Origin: Candidatus Woesearchaeota archaeon
Lineage (GTDB): Archaea; Nanobdellota; Nanobdellia; Woesearchaeales; SM23-78
Assembly (NCBI GenBank): GCA_011372335.1
Contig: DRSY01000084.1
Coordinates: 1 to 6,066, forward strand
Length of the DNA: 6,066 bases
Direction of reading: 5' to 3'
Position 1 is the stretch's first letter. Every line of letters starts with the position of its first letter. This document shows, in pieces, positions 5,621-6,066 of the stretch. A program made the translations under genes and the position numbers. The notes beneath the pieces are model-generated. The model saw only the letters and a list, made by a program, of their open reading frames with translations, ran no database searches and was not told the origin of the DNA.

Positions 5621-5643
5621 AGCGTCTAAACCTTTTTATTTAT

Positions 5644-6066
5644 ATGATAAGATTATCTCCGTCAAAGCTTAACTTATTCCTAGAGTGCCCTCTTTGCTTT
5701 TGGTTGCAAGAAAAGGAAGGTGTTAAGAGACCTGTAGGCGTGTTTCCTTCTCTTCCCGGGGGGATGGACTTGGTTCTGAAAAAATATTATGATAATTATC
5801 GTAACTCCTTACCTCCTGAGCTTAACGGCAGGGTTAATGGCAGGCTTCTTGCTGATTCTGAGCTTATCAAGAAGTTCAGGGATTGGAGAAAATTCTTTTT
5901 TGAAGAAGAAGATGCTACTCTGTACGGGGCAATGGACGAGTGCCTTTTTGATGAAGGAATGTATATTCCTCTTGATTTTAAGACTCGGGGGTTTGATTTA
6001 AAAGAAGACAGCACAGGGTTTTACCAGAACCAGCTTGATTGCTATGCTTTACTACTTGAGAAGAAC
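5644..6066 (+). CDS. PD-(D/E)XK nuclease, RecB/Cas4-like, cut by window edge
   Basis: The first 141 residues of a protein open to the right edge. The opening LSPSKLNLFLECPLCFWL (4-21) is the start typical of RecB-like and Cas4/AddB-type nucleases, with Cys15 and Cys18. Then come a basic GVFPSLPGGMD segment (32-42), GAMD (95-98), and the catalytic strand PLDFKT (109-114), where Asp98, Asp111 and Lys113 form the metal-binding PD-(D/E)XK triad. QLDCYALLLE (130-139) is the QxxxY motif after it (Gln130, Tyr134). The cysteines that would ligate an Fe-S cluster in Cas4-like members lie beyond the window if present. It should cut or trim DNA, but the pathway is not shown; no cas genes or helicase are seen here. 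Start choice rests on the TATA-to-ATG spacing and the motif position. Confidence 0.85.
   Translation, partial: MIRLSPSKLNLFLECPLCFWLQEKEGVKRPVGVFPSLPGGMDLVLKKYYDNYRNSLPPELNGRVNGRLLADSELIKKFRDWRKFFFEEEDATLYGAMDECLFDEGMYIPLDFKTRGFDLKEDSTGFYQNQLDCYALLLEKN

Noticed and set aside
5789..6014. Overlapping reading frames of about 70 codons on both strands
   Set aside because: Both overlap the PD-(D/E)XK nuclease, whose frame has the catalytic motifs and stays open to the edge.
5644..6066. Calling the nuclease cas4
   Set aside because: No CRISPR repeats or cas genes in the window and the C-terminal cysteines are not visible; the shared motifs are common to the wider RecB-like group.

Overview
The window reads as AT-rich archaeal DNA. 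A hypusine-type eIF5A, a 53-residue zinc-ribbon ribosomal protein L40e and TATA-type promoters exclude an ordinary bacterium. A small compact gene set and an N-terminal nuclease module that I associate with DPANN archaea and candidate-phyla bacteria suggest a DPANN archaeon (Woesearchaeota/Pacearchaeota-like). The lineage is inferred from gene style, not from a marker phylogeny.

Left block (+ strand, 72-1451): a small PadR-like winged-helix DNA-binding protein with an AT-hook-like basic N-terminus, then a CorA-type divalent-cation channel. Converging on it is an MscS-type mechanosensitive channel (- strand, 1551-2489). Its start is better placed at the ATG at 2489 than at the GTG six bases upstream, because the Shine-Dalgarno sequence covers that GTG. 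Behind it on the - strand are a TrmJ-like SPOUT tRNA 2'-O-methyltransferase (2538-3236) and a site-2-type membrane metalloprotease with a PDZ domain (3455-4642).

Right block: eIF5A (5082-5483, -) and the short L40e gene (4905-5066, -) are 15 bases apart and look like one translation operon. A divergent promoter region of about 160 bases separates eIF5A from a PD-(D/E)XK nuclease that runs off the right edge (5644 onward, +).

Two initiation styles coexist. The PadR-like protein, TrmJ, the nuclease and probably the protease have a TATA element about 25-30 bases before the start codon, which predicts leaderless mRNA. MscS, eIF5A and L40e have clear Shine-Dalgarno sequences. The main loci are an ion/osmotic pair (CorA, MscS), RNA modification and translation (TrmJ, eIF5A, L40e), membrane proteolysis and DNA processing. 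I see no CRISPR array, insertion sequence, tRNA or rRNA. I also see no convincing new multigene system. The least explained parts are two gene-free stretches, 3237-3454 and 4643-4904, which hold short repeats, hairpins and possible micropeptide ORFs.
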